From Capnocytophaga sp. ARDL2 (GTDB taxonomy: Bacteria > Bacteroidota > Bacteroidia > Flavobacteriales > Flavobacteriaceae), in the NCBI RefSeq assembly GCF_041530365.1, contig NZ_CP168034.1, positions 868,001 through 932,000 of the forward strand: a stretch of 64,000 nt of DNA, in the 5' to 3' direction. Position 1 is the first letter of the stretch; every line of letters begins with the position of its first letter. Positions 26,914 through 36,217 of this stretch are shown piece after piece. Below the pieces are notes generated by a model, which searched no databases, was not told the DNA's origin, and saw only the letters and a program-made list of their open reading frames with translations. Made by a program: the position numbers and the translations under genes.

Positions 26914-27686
26914 TATATTTTTAGTGTAAAGTGTTCGAAGCCTTGATATTTTTTGAATGCTACTAAATACAATTTTTGTAAAATATTATCAATTCCTTTT
27001 TCCTGTAAATCTTGAATTACGGTATTTTCTACAATATGTTGGTCTTGTTCTTTTAGTACATCTTGAATTACTTGTGGTAATACTTGACAAAGTTCTAAAA
27101 AAGCGGTAGAATTATCTGTAACAATTTCATAAAATTTGTCGATTGATACACGGCGAATATTTTCGTGTTCCATTTTTTGATTATCTAAACTGCAAGTCCA
27201 TACAATGTTTTGACTGTTCTTTGCAATGATCTCTACCAGCATACAAATCGACTTAGGGTTTTTCAAGATTTGATTTTGCATTCGCATATAAGTCTTTGCA
27301 GAGGAAGAGCTGTTCATTGTGTTGTGTTTATTCTTCATTTCTACAAAAATATTTAGCTTATGATTTTCTATATCAAAGCCTTGATTAGGGACTGTCCAAC
27401 CGTTGTTTGCTCCGATATATTTAAAAATATTCTGATGAAAATAACCTATGTGATTAGTATTCGATTTGTCAATTTGTCGAAGTACTTCATTTTCTAAAAT
27501 CCGTTCCAAATTTTCGTTGGAAAATCCACCTTGATAAATTGCCGAATCAAAGGTTAATTTGACAGGGTCTAAAAGATTCTTATTCAGTTTTTCAAAATCT
27601 ATCTGAAAACGATATTTATCCACCGTTTCTTTTATATGATTGAATAAATCTTGGTCTTTTATAAATGATAATTTATATTTTGACAT
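26913..27686 (-). CDS. Eco47II-like type II restriction endonuclease (pair 3)
   Basis: A 257-residue protein resembling the Eco47II/Sau96I group (GGNCC). Shared features are an opening LSFIKDQDLFNHI, NHIGYFHQNIFKYIG at 78-92, and a probable PD-(D/E)XK centre made of Asp105 (NQGFD), Glu116 and Lys118 in the FVEMKNKHNTMNSSS run at 114-128. It starts 17 bp after the authentic menB stop codon, so menB read-through transcription could express it. It appears intact. The specificity is inferred from the family; the cut position is unknown. Confidence 0.82.
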   Translation of the reverse strand: MSKYKLSFIKDQDLFNHIKETVDKYRFQIDFEKLNKNLLDPVKLTFDSAIYQGGFSNENLERILENEVLRQIDKSNTNHIGYFHQNIFKYIGANNGWTVPNQGFDIENHKLNIFVEMKNKHNTMNSSSSAKTYMRMQNQILKNPKSICMLVEIIAKNSQNIVWTCSLDNQKMEHENIRRVSIDKFYEIVTDNSTAFLELCQVLPQVIQDVLKEQDQHIVENTVIQDLQEKGIDNILQKLYLVAFKKYQGFEHFTLKI

Positions 27687-27703
27687 TGTATAATATCTAT
27701 TAT

Positions 27704-28546
27704 CTAACTAATCCACTGATTCTCCCCGAAGTCAGGTTTTCTTTTCTCTAAAAAGGCGTTGCGTCCTTCTTTGGCTTCGTCGGTCATATAGGCAAGACGG
27801 GTAGCTTCCCCAGCGAATACTTGTTGCCCGACCATTCCGTCGTCGGTGAGGTTCATCGCAAATTTTAGCATACGGATAGAAGTTGGCGATTTTGCCAAAA
27901 TCTCCTGAGCCCACTCATAGGCAGTAGCTTCGAGCTGAGCGTGAGGTACTACTTTATTGACCATTCCCATTTCAAACGCCTCTTGTGCGGAGTAGTTTCT
28001 ACCCAAAAAGAATATCTCACGGGCTTTTTTCTGTCCTACCATTTTTGCCAAATAAGCCGAACCATAACCGCCGTCAAAGCTGGTAACATCGGCATCGGTT
28101 TGTTTGAAAATCGCGTGTTCCTTACTTGCCAAAGTCAAATCGCACACTACGTGTAGCGAGTGTCCGCCACCTACTGCCCATCCGTTTACCGCGGCAATCA
28201 CCACTTTGGGCATAAAACGAATGAGGCGTTGCACCTCCAATATATTGAGTCGGTGTCTGCCATCATCGCCCACATACCCCTGATGTCCACGAGCTTTTTG
28301 GTCGCCACCACTGCAAAAGGCGTGTCCGCCGTCTTTGGGACTTGGACCTTCGCCTGTGAGGATTACCACGCCTATACTTGGGTCTTCGTACGCATCATAA
28401 AACGCATCATAAAGCTCGGAGGTGGTTTTTGGGCGAAAAGCATTGCGTACTTCTGGTCGGTTAAAGGCGATTCTGGCTACGCCGTTACATTTTTTGTAGG
28501 TAATATCTTCAAATTCTATGGCTGTTTTCCATTCGATTGTATTCAT
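27704..28546 (-). CDS. menB: 1,4-dihydroxy-2-naphthoyl-CoA synthase
   Basis: A 280-residue crotonase-fold enzyme that closes the naphthoquinone ring from O-succinylbenzoyl-CoA in menaquinone synthesis. Key segments are ARIAFNRPEVRNAF near residue 24, HAFCSGGDQKARG near 74, the oxyanion segment AVNGWAVGGGHSLHVVCDL near 119-137, and the C-terminal KRKPDFGENQWIS. Length is normal. Its last 45-52 bp occur in two more degenerate copies within the restriction-modification island immediately downstream. Other men genes are not in the window. Confidence 0.95.
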   Translation of the reverse strand: MNTIEWKTAIEFEDITYKKCNGVARIAFNRPEVRNAFRPKTTSELYDAFYDAYEDPSIGVVILTGEGPSPKDGGHAFCSGGDQKARGHQGYVGDDGRHRLNILEVQRLIRFMPKVVIAAVNGWAVGGGHSLHVVCDLTLASKEHAIFKQTDADVTSFDGGYGSAYLAKMVGQKKAREIFFLGRNYSAQEAFEMGMVNKVVPHAQLEATAYEWAQEILAKSPTSIRMLKFAMNLTDDGMVGQQVFAGEATRLAYMTDEAKEGRNAFLEKRKPDFGENQWIS

Positions 28547-28580
28547 TCGTATGAGTTTTATATGTTAAACATTATTTTTA

Positions 28581-30581
28581 TTAATTGAAAAAATCCCAAC
28601 TGATACCAAAGCGAAAGGTTATATCTTTGTATGGATATGTTGGAGCTGTATAATGATTTGATTTTCCTATGATACTGTTTAGGTTTTCTATTCCAACAAA
28701 CAATTTGGCTGTTTGTATTTTTCCATTGACAAATAAATCTACTATTGGATAATTGCCAATTTTTGAAATATTTTGTACATAATAATCTCCTATTACAGGA
28801 TTGTATCCATCGGCGTGATATTTTGTAAAATACCTAACATTGATTCCTGCTTGTAGGTACAAGGCTTTTTTAAAGAAATAATCTGAATAATAAAAAGTAT
28901 TTCTCGTAAAAATAGTCGGTACATTTACAATATCTTGTGATTGTGCTACTTGTTGAAATTTTACCAAATTTTCCATACTATATTTTTTCCATTGCCATTT
29001 TTTTGTAGCGGCAATTGCAAAATAATTGATGAGTTTGGTATGTTGTTTTGGTGTCGTAATCAGTTGATTATATTGATTGTACGAGTCCAAAGTAGTTGCG
29101 TCATTTGAAAAATATACTTTGTCGTGTATCAATTGATATTTTGCCTCTAATTCTAACCAAGGAGAAACAATATCAAACTGCAATTTGTGAATTTTTTCAT
29201 TGTTGAATGCGTTATGCCAATTGTAGCTAACCAAATTACTCTGATACATTTGTGAAGTAAAATTGGGCAATTTTGACATAAATTGATACGACGCATTTAC
29301 ATCTACCTTTTCCAATGGTTTGACGTGAGTTGTAGCACTCAAACTACTGATATTGTCTTTGCTGATAGATTGTTGAGCGGTAATATCAATATCCAAAGGT
29401 TTGGTTTTGAGTAAATAACTTCCTCCTAAACTCAAAATGGTATTGTTTAACCTCGAAGGAATCACCTGATTATCTTTACCAATCATTTGACTATTGAAAA
29501 AATAATTGTAAGTATAGGTATTGACAAAAGCGGTCAATTTTCCTAAAGTTGAATTGTTTATCGATAAATCTACTTGATTTTCAAGAGTTTTTAACTTTGA
29601 TTTGTCATAAATTCCTGAAAAAATTTCTCCAAAATATGATTCATTTAGGTTATAGGAAAAAGCCGTAGGTTGCTTGTAAAGATTTTTCCAATAATTGTAT
29701 TCAATTTTTTGCGAAAGAATAACTTTATTGTTTTCCTTATTTATAAATGCATATTGATGATTGAGGTACAAACGCGTGTTGTCAAGAGTAGTTGAGGCAT
29801 CTCTAAGTCTCACATCGAGTTGTTCACGATTGGTCTCACGGTCTTGATAAAGAATAGGTTCGGTAATACCTCCATTTTCTTGCAAAAATTGGTCTTGAAC
29901 GACAATATGTGAAAACAATTTGTAAGTGTTGTTTTTACTAAAATAGCTACCACCTATTCTAAAATTTCCTACAGAAGTCAATTGATTGATATATGCACCT
30001 AACGAACGCAAACCAGTGTATCCTGTAAAAACATTGAGTTTTTCAGTAATATTTAGCGTGATAAAAGCGTCCAATTGTTGTCCTTGTTTGATACCCGATT
30101 GAAAGTTGAGGCGTGTCCAAGGGGTAGGTACATTGTAGTAATAGATATCATCGGTTTTCAAAAAAGTGATTTGTCGTGTAGCCATACCCAAAGTAGGGAA
30201 TAAGCCTTCGTTTTTGAGCCAATAGTCCGCAAATGTACCACCTCTACCATCGTTGGCAAAAGGAATGAAACCTGCTAAATCTTTTTTGAATAAATTGTGT
30301 TCAAAGTATTTTTTTACTGTCAATGTAGTATCGACAATGGTGTGATTTTCTTTTATATCAAAGATTTTGTATTTGTCAATAGGAGGAATAGAATCTAGTT
30401 TTTTTGCATTAGAAAAACGTCTAAGTCCTACAGAATCTACATTTTGAGTGGTTGTGTTTTGGGAAGAATCTCTAAGAATATTTTGTTTTTTATGAGAAAT
30501 GTTTTGCATGGATCTATTTATCTGAGCATTTGTAGAAAAAATAAACGAGCTAAACATTGCTATGGTAAAGATTCTTTTCAT
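28581..30581 (-). CDS. Putative porin (outer-membrane beta-barrel)
   Basis: A 666-residue protein. The signal peptide ends STNAQ at about residue 20, and a Ser/Gln-rich disordered segment follows to about 80. The remainder is a series of amphipathic strands with many Tyr, Phe and Asn turns, ending FRFGISWDFFN with a terminal aromatic, as expected for an outer-membrane barrel. It fits the flavobacterial putative-porin family; no substrate can be named. Its own terminator lies upstream, shared with trxB on the same strand. Confidence 0.8.
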   Translation of the reverse strand: MKRIFTIAMFSSFIFSTNAQINRSMQNISHKKQNILRDSSQNTTTQNVDSVGLRRFSNAKKLDSIPPIDKYKIFDIKENHTIVDTTLTVKKYFEHNLFKKDLAGFIPFANDGRGGTFADYWLKNEGLFPTLGMATRQITFLKTDDIYYYNVPTPWTRLNFQSGIKQGQQLDAFITLNITEKLNVFTGYTGLRSLGAYINQLTSVGNFRIGGSYFSKNNTYKLFSHIVVQDQFLQENGGITEPILYQDRETNREQLDVRLRDASTTLDNTRLYLNHQYAFINKENNKVILSQKIEYNYWKNLYKQPTAFSYNLNESYFGEIFSGIYDKSKLKTLENQVDLSINNSTLGKLTAFVNTYTYNYFFNSQMIGKDNQVIPSRLNNTILSLGGSYLLKTKPLDIDITAQQSISKDNISSLSATTHVKPLEKVDVNASYQFMSKLPNFTSQMYQSNLVSYNWHNAFNNEKIHKLQFDIVSPWLELEAKYQLIHDKVYFSNDATTLDSYNQYNQLITTPKQHTKLINYFAIAATKKWQWKKYSMENLVKFQQVAQSQDIVNVPTIFTRNTFYYSDYFFKKALYLQAGINVRYFTKYHADGYNPVIGDYYVQNISKIGNYPIVDLFVNGKIQTAKLFVGIENLNSIIGKSNHYTAPTYPYKDITFRFGISWDFFN

Positions 30582-30640
30582 TTTTTGAATATCGATTTTT
30601 CAAAGGCAAATGTACGTAATAATGTTGGATTTATTGAATA

Positions 30641-30672
30641 AAAAAATCTCGTTGTCACAAACGAGATTTTTT
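30641..30672 (-). terminator. Terminator after trxB
   Basis: A perfect 13-bp stem (30641-30653 with 30660-30672) and a 6-nt loop with A/T arms. It lies 18 bp past the trxB stop on the minus strand and separates it from the porin gene. Confidence 0.85.
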
Positions 30673-30689
30673 TATGATTTTGTTGGCTA

Positions 30690-31637
30690 TTATCCCAAAC
30701 TTGCTAAATATCTTTCGGCATCCAAGGCTGCAATGCATCCAGAACCTGCTGCTGTAATTGCCTGTCTGTAGTCTTTGTCTTGTACGTCACCACATGCAAA
30801 AACTCCAGGGATATTTGTTTTAGATGTTTTTCCTTCTGTAATCAAATAACCTGTTTCGTCCATGTTTAATTGACCTTCAAAAATATCTGTATTTGGTTTG
30901 TGACCGATGGCAATAAATACTCCAGTAACAGCAATTTCTTGTTTTTCGCCAGTTTTAGAGTTTACCACACGTACACCGTTTACGATTTGTCCGTCTCCTA
31001 ATACTTCGTCGATTTCTGTATTCATCAAGATTTCGATGTTTGGAGTGTTGCGTACGCGTTCTTCCATGATTTTCGAAGCTCTAAATTTGTCTGAACGTAC
31101 CAACATAGTAACTTTGTTGCACAGGTGAGATAAGTAGTGAGCTTCTTCACAAGCTGAGTCTCCAGCTCCTACGATGATTACATCTTGCTTTCTGTAGAAA
31201 AATCCGTCACAAACAGCACAAGCCGAAACTCCACCTCCCATTTGCAAATAATGTTGTTCTGAAGGCAATCCTAAGTATTTTGCTGTAGCACCTGTAGAGA
31301 TGATTACGGTTTTTGCGTGAATTTCGATAGAGTCGTTGATCCACACTTTTTTGATATCTCCTGACAAATCTACTTTTGTTGCAAATCCATCACGAACGTC
31401 TGTTCCAAATCTTTTTGCTTGGGCTTGTAATTGCATCATCATTTCAGGACCTGTTACTCCTTCTGGATAGCCCGGAAAGTTTTCTACTTCGTTAGTTGTA
31501 GTCAATTGTCCTCCAGGTTGCATACCTTGGTACAATACTGGATTCATATTTGCACGAGCTGCATAAATGGCAGCGGTATATCCCGCAGGACCAGAGCCTA
31601 TAATAAGGCATTTTACCGTTTCTATTGTTGTTGACAT
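30690..31637 (-). CDS. trxB: Thioredoxin-disulfide reductase
   Basis: A 315-residue FAD/NADPH enzyme that reduces thioredoxin. FAD-binding GSGPAGYTAAIYAARA is near residue 14, the redox pair CAVC near 140, NADPH-binding GAGDSACEEAHYLS near 157, and FAD-binding GVFACGDVQDKDYRQ near 280. Length is normal. A TATTTTTG -7 box lies at 31661-31668 on the minus strand. It is transcribed alone, between two terminated or decayed regions. Together with bshA it provides thiol redox balance. Confidence 0.96.
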   Translation of the reverse strand: MSTTIETVKCLIIGSGPAGYTAAIYAARANMNPVLYQGMQPGGQLTTTNEVENFPGYPEGVTGPEMMMQLQAQAKRFGTDVRDGFATKVDLSGDIKKVWINDSIEIHAKTVIISTGATAKYLGLPSEQHYLQMGGGVSACAVCDGFFYRKQDVIIVGAGDSACEEAHYLSHLCNKVTMLVRSDKFRASKIMEERVRNTPNIEILMNTEIDEVLGDGQIVNGVRVVNSKTGEKQEIAVTGVFIAIGHKPNTDIFEGQLNMDETGYLITEGKTSKTNIPGVFACGDVQDKDYRQAITAAGSGCIAALDAERYLASLG

Positions 31638-31777
31638 TTTTTAATGTTTAGATTATTCCACAAAAATACTTTAAATTATAGGAAATAAAAACTTTTTATA
31701 TTTTCTTTTTCAATAGAGCTATGGAAAGTATCGATACCACACAAAAAAGTGCCTTTGAAGACAGTTTTTTATGTTTA

Positions 31778-32155
31778 TTAGTAAATACCGATAAAGTATT
31801 GATCAGTACCTGATGTGATACTTGCTCCATTTGTACCTTTAGGCGATGTAGAGTTTGCATCATATCTGTAGGTGTAAACAGTTTGTTCTACTGGAGCTAA
31901 TGCTATGTAAAACTTACCGTTTCTGATGGTTGAGTTTTGCTATTGGAATAACCACAAATCATCTGGAACTTCCAAATCAACAGCAGTTTTGCTATTCAAA
32001 TCAATTCTCGTGATTCCCCATGGAGATGAATCCGTTGGTTTCCATCTGGGGCAGCACCAATTTTTTAGTTGGTAAATGTTTTTTTCATAAGGCATAAAAA
32101 CAATTCCATTTCCTGCGTAGAAAAATCCGTTACTTGATGTTTTTCCTTTGGCAAC
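31778..32155 (-). pseudogene. 3' fragment of a DUF4374-like gene, interrupted by TAG
   Basis: On the minus strand the frame reads VAKGKTSSNGFFYAGNGIVF, then PWGITRIDLNSKTAVDLEVP and DDLWLFQ, a TAG (31940-31942), and QNSTIRNGKFYIALAPVEQT down to FIGIY and a stop at 31778-31780. This resembles the C-terminal end of DUF4374 proteins, secreted beta-propeller-like proteins linked to iron uptake in Bacteroidota. Nothing of the N-terminal two thirds is present: past 32155 the sequence becomes the start of the next, plus-strand pseudogene. It is a decayed remnant. Confidence 0.7.
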
Positions 32156-32183
32156 TTAATTTTATCATAAAAAAATTGTATTT

Positions 32184-33288
32184 ATGGTTGCGACTATGGG
32201 ATTTGCCACAACAACTTCAGCCCAAGTAGTAAACATTCCTGCCCCTATTTTTAAACAAAGATCGTTGACACATGAACCAGTTATTGATACTAAATGGTGA
32301 TGGAGAAATACAAGTGAATGAAGCTGAGAGTTATGAAGGATCAATCAATATGCCTTATGCTTTAGGTATTACTTTTGTACAAGGAATAGATGTGTTTACA
32401 AGTATAAGTAGTTTTATTTGCGATAATCATTCTATTACAACATCTGTAGATTTAGGTAATAAGCCCTTAATTAAAGTAGTAAATTTTAATAAATCTTATT
32501 CATCAACTCAAGGTATAACTTCTTTTTCTATAGTAGCTCCGCTACTTGAAGACCTACAACTTAATAGTAACATTTTCACTCAATTGTATCTTGCTAATTT
32601 TCCAAATAAAAAAATAAACTGTAATAAAAACTCTTTATCTCAAATAAATGTGTCTGTGAATACTAATTTAAAATATTTGAATTTACATTCTAGTTCAGTT
32701 GCACAATTAAATTTGTCTAATAATACTGTTTTAAGAGAGTTAGGATTTTTACATGTTCCATTGATGCAGTTAGTACTTCCTTTCAATCCAAGTTTATTTG
32801 CTATTACTTGTTTCAATACGAGTTTAATTCAATTGGATTTGTCAAGTTGTTCTAATTTAAAAATTTTAGAATGTTTGGGTAATCTAACCCAGTTGAATAT
32901 ATCAAATGGGAATAATGGACAAATTCAACAAATTCATGTGTCATCAGCAGATAATCTGGTGTGTATTCAAATAGATCATAGCTATATACTTCCAGACTCT
33001 TGGATAAAGCCTACTCATACTGTTTGGAGTGATAATTGTAATTATCCATCGCTTTCTACCAGTACAAAAGATTTGTTGAATGCAGTGGTCGTAAATCCTG
33101 TACAAGATGCTTTGCAAATAGAATAGGATGCTACGATCCAGCAAATAGATATTTACAACATGGCAGGACAGAAAGTAAAAGTTTTGTCGCAACAAGAACG
33201 CAATGTATCTGACCTTGAAAAAGGCGTGTATTTTTTGACAATCGCAACTGACAAAGGCGTAATTGCTGACAAAATCATCAAAGAATAA
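32184..33288 (+). pseudogene. Leucine-rich-repeat-like T9SS cargo protein, frameshift and TAG
   Basis: The first frame gives a signal-peptide end (MVATMGFATTTSAQ) and then NIPAPIFKQRSLTHEPVIDT. An extra A at 32292-32294 breaks it, and the main frame (32272 on) continues NGDGEIQVNEAESYEG, then about 230 residues of irregular Leu/Asn repeats (LKYLNLHSS, LRELGFLHV, LIQLDLSSCSNLKILE), as in Bacteroidota leucine-rich surface proteins. A TAG at 33124-33126 precedes an in-frame type A sorting domain (IQQIDIYNMAGQKVKV..., LEKGVYFLTI, ADKIIKE). The start codon proper is also unclear. With the sorting signal cut off it could not be exported by type IX secretion. Confidence 0.72.
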
Positions 33289-33313
33289 TTTACTTTTTTT
33301 ATATTCACAGACG

Positions 33314-33347
33314 AGCTGTTCGATTAGTTTCGAGCAGCTTGTTTTTT
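33314..33347 (+). terminator. Terminator after the leucine-rich pseudogene
   Basis: A 10-bp stem (33314-33323 with 33330-33339, one G-T pair) followed by a T run. Confidence 0.8.
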
Positions 33348-33392
33348 TCTGTAGCTATTTTGGTTTTAAAGATTGTATTTTCTAAATCATAC

Positions 33393-33420
33393 AAGGGAAG
33401 CAAAACAGCCTCCCTTTTTT
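33393..33420 (+). terminator. Second terminator-like hairpin on the plus strand
   Basis: A 9-bp stem with one mismatch (33393-33401 with 33408-33416) and a T run. It follows the first terminator by 45 bp with no gene between, in front of a convergent gene. Confidence 0.6.
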
Positions 33421-33860
33421 TATTCTTTGATTGTAAAACCTACAGGGGCTTTCAATGTTCCATAATCATACATATTGATGTAAATGGAAACGGTGTCTTT
33501 AGAACCTTGCCAGGTTACACGATAATTGTCTAACATTACGGAACCTGTTCCCATTGGGTTTTTGTCGCTTTTTATGGGACAACAACTTCCCTGTCTATAG
33601 TATGAGATTTGTTCACCATTCGGACCAGCTAAAGCATTTAGAAATCTCCTTTCATTCAAAGGACCTTCATGCTTATCAACTCCACCAACTTGAATTGGGT
33701 TTTTGGGAGAAAATCCATAAGTTGGGTCTTTTGATATTTCTGTTAGTTCAAATGTTTGTTGGTTTTTTAGTTTGGTTCTAACAGGTTGTTGAATCGATTG
33801 TTTAACTGTCGAACATGAAAATAATAATGAGAAAATCCCAATTGTAATCAGTTGTTTCAT
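33420..33860 (-). CDS. Hypothetical lipoprotein
   Basis: A 146-residue protein with a lipoprotein signal: MKQLITIGIFSLLFSC, Cys at residue 16. The mature part contains YGFSPKNPIQVGG near 48 and a double-Cys segment YYRQGSCCPIKSDKNPMGTG near 87-106. This conserved layout occurs in flavobacterial proteins sometimes mislabelled as 2-dehydro-3-deoxyphosphooctonate aldolase; nothing here resembles that enzyme. The function is unknown. It is downstream of moxR, where a DUF58 gene would usually be found. Confidence 0.75.
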   Translation of the reverse strand: MKQLITIGIFSLLFSCSTVKQSIQQPVRTKLKNQQTFELTEISKDPTYGFSPKNPIQVGGVDKHEGPLNERRFLNALAGPNGEQISYYRQGSCCPIKSDKNPMGTGSVMLDNYRVTWQGSKDTVSIYINMYDYGTLKAPVGFTIKE

Positions 33861-33883
33861 AGTATGTTTATTTTAATTTCTAT

Positions 33884-34864
33884 TTACCTCGGTATTTCAA
33901 TACTTTCTAAAATTTGTCTGATGATTTCGTCGGCGGTGAGTCCTTCCATTTCGCGTTCTGGGGTAACGACCACTCTGTGACGCAAAACCGCATAAGCGAC
34001 TTCTTTGATGTCTTCTGGGGTTACAAAATCGCGTCCTCTGATGGCTGCAAAGGCTTTGGATGCCGACAATAGTGCCAAACTCGCTCTTGGCGATGCTCCC
34101 AAATATAAAAATGGATTTTCGCGGGTGTTGATGATGATTTTGGCGATGTACTCAATTAGGTGTTCTTCTACAACAAGGCTTTTTACCAACTCTTGATATT
34201 TTGCCAATTGCTCTTTCGATAATACAGGGTTTACCATTGCTGTTTTATCGTTGGATTTGCTTTGGTGTTGGTTTTTAATGATTTCGATTTCTTGAGTTAA
34301 ATTGGGATAACCCACATTAATTTTAAACAAAAATCGGTCGAGTTGAGCTTCTGGCAATCGGTAAGTTCCCTCTTGTTCGATAGGGTTTTGCGTTGCCAAT
34401 ACCATAAAAGGAGCTTGCATTTCGTAGCGTATGCCGTCTATAGTGATTTGTCGCTCTTCCATTACCTCAAAAAGTGCCGCTTGGGTTTTGGCTGGCGAAC
34501 GGTTGATTTCGTCTATCAAAATAAAATTGGAGAAAATAGGACCTTTTTTGAACTCAAATTCTGAAGTTTTCATATTGAAAACCGAGGTGCCTAAAATGTC
34601 CGAAGGCATCAAATCAGGCGTAAATTGAATTCTACTAAAATCTACGGCTACGGTTTTTGACAATAATTTAGCGGTGATGGTTTTTGCCACACCAGGTACA
34701 CCTTCGATGAGGCAATGACCATTGGCGAGTAGTGCTGCCAATAGATGTTCTATCATCGATTCTTGTCCCACGATGATTTTACTTATTTCTGCCTTTATTT
34801 GTTCAAGGCTATTTCTCAATTCTGATAAATCTATTCTCGATTGAAAGGTTGGATTGTGTTCCAT
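33884..34864 (-). CDS. MoxR family AAA+ ATPase
   Basis: A 326-residue AAA+ ATPase. Walker A is EGVPGVAKT near residue 55, Walker B FILIDEINRSPAKTQ near 120, sensor-1 region LATQNPIEQEGTYRLPEAQL near 155-175, and the C-terminal helical lid ends DEIIRQILESIEIPR. MoxR proteins act as chaperones, usually beside DUF58 and von Willebrand A-domain proteins. Here it is the last gene of a minus-strand set with DUF4350, DUF4129, a membrane protein and SpoIIM, but no DUF58 gene is present. Confidence 0.92.
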   Translation of the reverse strand: MEHNPTFQSRIDLSELRNSLEQIKAEISKIIVGQESMIEHLLAALLANGHCLIEGVPGVAKTITAKLLSKTVAVDFSRIQFTPDLMPSDILGTSVFNMKTSEFEFKKGPIFSNFILIDEINRSPAKTQAALFEVMEERQITIDGIRYEMQAPFMVLATQNPIEQEGTYRLPEAQLDRFLFKINVGYPNLTQEIEIIKNQHQSKSNDKTAMVNPVLSKEQLAKYQELVKSLVVEEHLIEYIAKIIINTRENPFLYLGASPRASLALLSASKAFAAIRGRDFVTPEDIKEVAYAVLRHRVVVTPEREMEGLTADEIIRQILESIEIPR

Positions 34865-34958
34865 AAGTTAAAAAATTAATAATTTGAAAATTGGTTAATT
34901 TGAAAATTTGGAAATTAATTAGCTTATTTCCAAATTACTGTTTTGTCTAATACGGGAT

Positions 34959-36134
34959 TCACATTATCTCATCCACCACCTCATTCATCCTAACCAAATC
35001 CTTTTTTTGCACTTGGGCGTTGGGATTTTGTGCTTTGTTTATATATTCTACGGCTTCTTGAATGCGTTCGATTGGTTTTCCTGTTTTTAGATGGAGTTTT
35101 TTGATGAAATTTTCATCCAAAATATGAGTATCTATCAACAATTCTGTACGGATTTTATACAAGAAATACTGAGCTTTTTTCGCCATCATATCGTGGAAGT
35201 CGCCTTCTTGTAAATAGAGATTTCCTACACTACGGACAAATTCAACCGATTTGTTTCTCAGTGGTTCTATGACAGGCACTATGCGTTGTTTGCGTTTGGC
35301 GGTGAAAATTGCAAATAGTAACAAACCAAATAAGAATAACCACCACGCATATTTCAACGGCGGATGGGCAAGGATTACTCGCATTGGTGATTGCGAAACC
35401 ACTACCGAGGTATCTTCTACAAACCATACGGTTTCTCTATTGGGAAGGTACGAAAACACAGCTTCGGCGTATTTTTTATCCTCGTTTTTTAGTAAGTGAT
35501 AATTGGTAAGCACGAGTGGTTCGGTATGAACAAAAATATTACCTTTCCCTTTTTTTATCTTGATGAAATTGACTTTTTTTACAATATCATTGTCATAACC
35601 TTCAAATTCAAAGTACCCTAAAATTTCAACTTCTTTTTTTGATTGATTCAAATATGCTGCACTGGGTCTTTTGTCTAAAATTGAGGTAATTTTATTGAGT
35701 TTTTTGTCGGTGAATTTCAGTGTAATAAAATGTTCATACGAATTGTATAAAGAAATCGTTTCCTCTATAAAATGAGGTAATTTTTGATCGAAAAACAATA
35801 ATAAATCCGAACCGTTTTCTACTTGGTTTTCAATTTTTTTCCACGAAATATCATCTATGGATTGGTTGATAACCAATATGTTGTGGGCAGGTAGATTGGG
35901 TTTGTTTTCGTAATAATCATAAGGCGAAATTTTCAGTCTTTTCAATTGATTGTTGAGTAAAACATCGGCTTCCTTGTTGAATACATACAATCCGAAAGGT
36001 GTTTTTTTATTCACTTCATAGTTTTTTCGCCAGTCGATAACCTCGGTTTTGGTTAGCTCAAAAAGCACCAATCCTATCATTATCAAAATGAAAAAAACTG
36101 CGTATATTTTGATTGTTTTAGTCATATTAATCAA
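34959..36134 (-). CDS. DUF4350 domain-containing membrane protein
   Basis: A 391-residue protein. It has an N-terminal membrane helix (about 10-27), an extracytoplasmic DUF4350 region (about 40-240, with AHNILVINQSIDDISW and LLLFFDQKLP), a second helix (about 262-278, WWLFLFGLLLFAIFTAKRKQ) and a cytoplasmic tail. This is the usual DUF4350 layout. It always travels with MoxR and DUF4129 genes in flavobacteria; its function is unknown. The start may be the Met at codon 4. It is 94 bp upstream of moxR. Confidence 0.82.
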   Translation of the reverse strand: MINMTKTIKIYAVFFILIMIGLVLFELTKTEVIDWRKNYEVNKKTPFGLYVFNKEADVLLNNQLKRLKISPYDYYENKPNLPAHNILVINQSIDDISWKKIENQVENGSDLLLFFDQKLPHFIEETISLYNSYEHFITLKFTDKKLNKITSILDKRPSAAYLNQSKKEVEILGYFEFEGYDNDIVKKVNFIKIKKGKGNIFVHTEPLVLTNYHLLKNEDKKYAEAVFSYLPNRETVWFVEDTSVVVSQSPMRVILAHPPLKYAWWLFLFGLLLFAIFTAKRKQRIVPVIEPLRNKSVEFVRSVGNLYLQEGDFHDMMAKKAQYFLYKIRTELLIDTHILDENFIKKLHLKTGKPIERIQEAVEYINKAQNPNAQVQKKDLVRMNEVVDEIM

Positions 36135-36217
36135 TTAGAAAATTACTTAATTTGGAAATTAGAAAATTAATTACCAAAGTATAAAAGTTTTTTCTTTCGT
36201 CGAAATGACAAAATTTA

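Noticed and set aside
28160..28588. 142-codon frame antisense to menB, and similar long antisense frames over katG, uvrA, ftsH and the M16 genes
   Set aside because: They are reverse-strand shadows of conserved genes with no family resemblance or promoters.
33420..33860. 2-dehydro-3-deoxyphosphooctonate aldolase
   Set aside because: Similar lipoproteins carry this label, but the 146-residue lipoprotein has none of the TIM-barrel enzyme's size or motifs.
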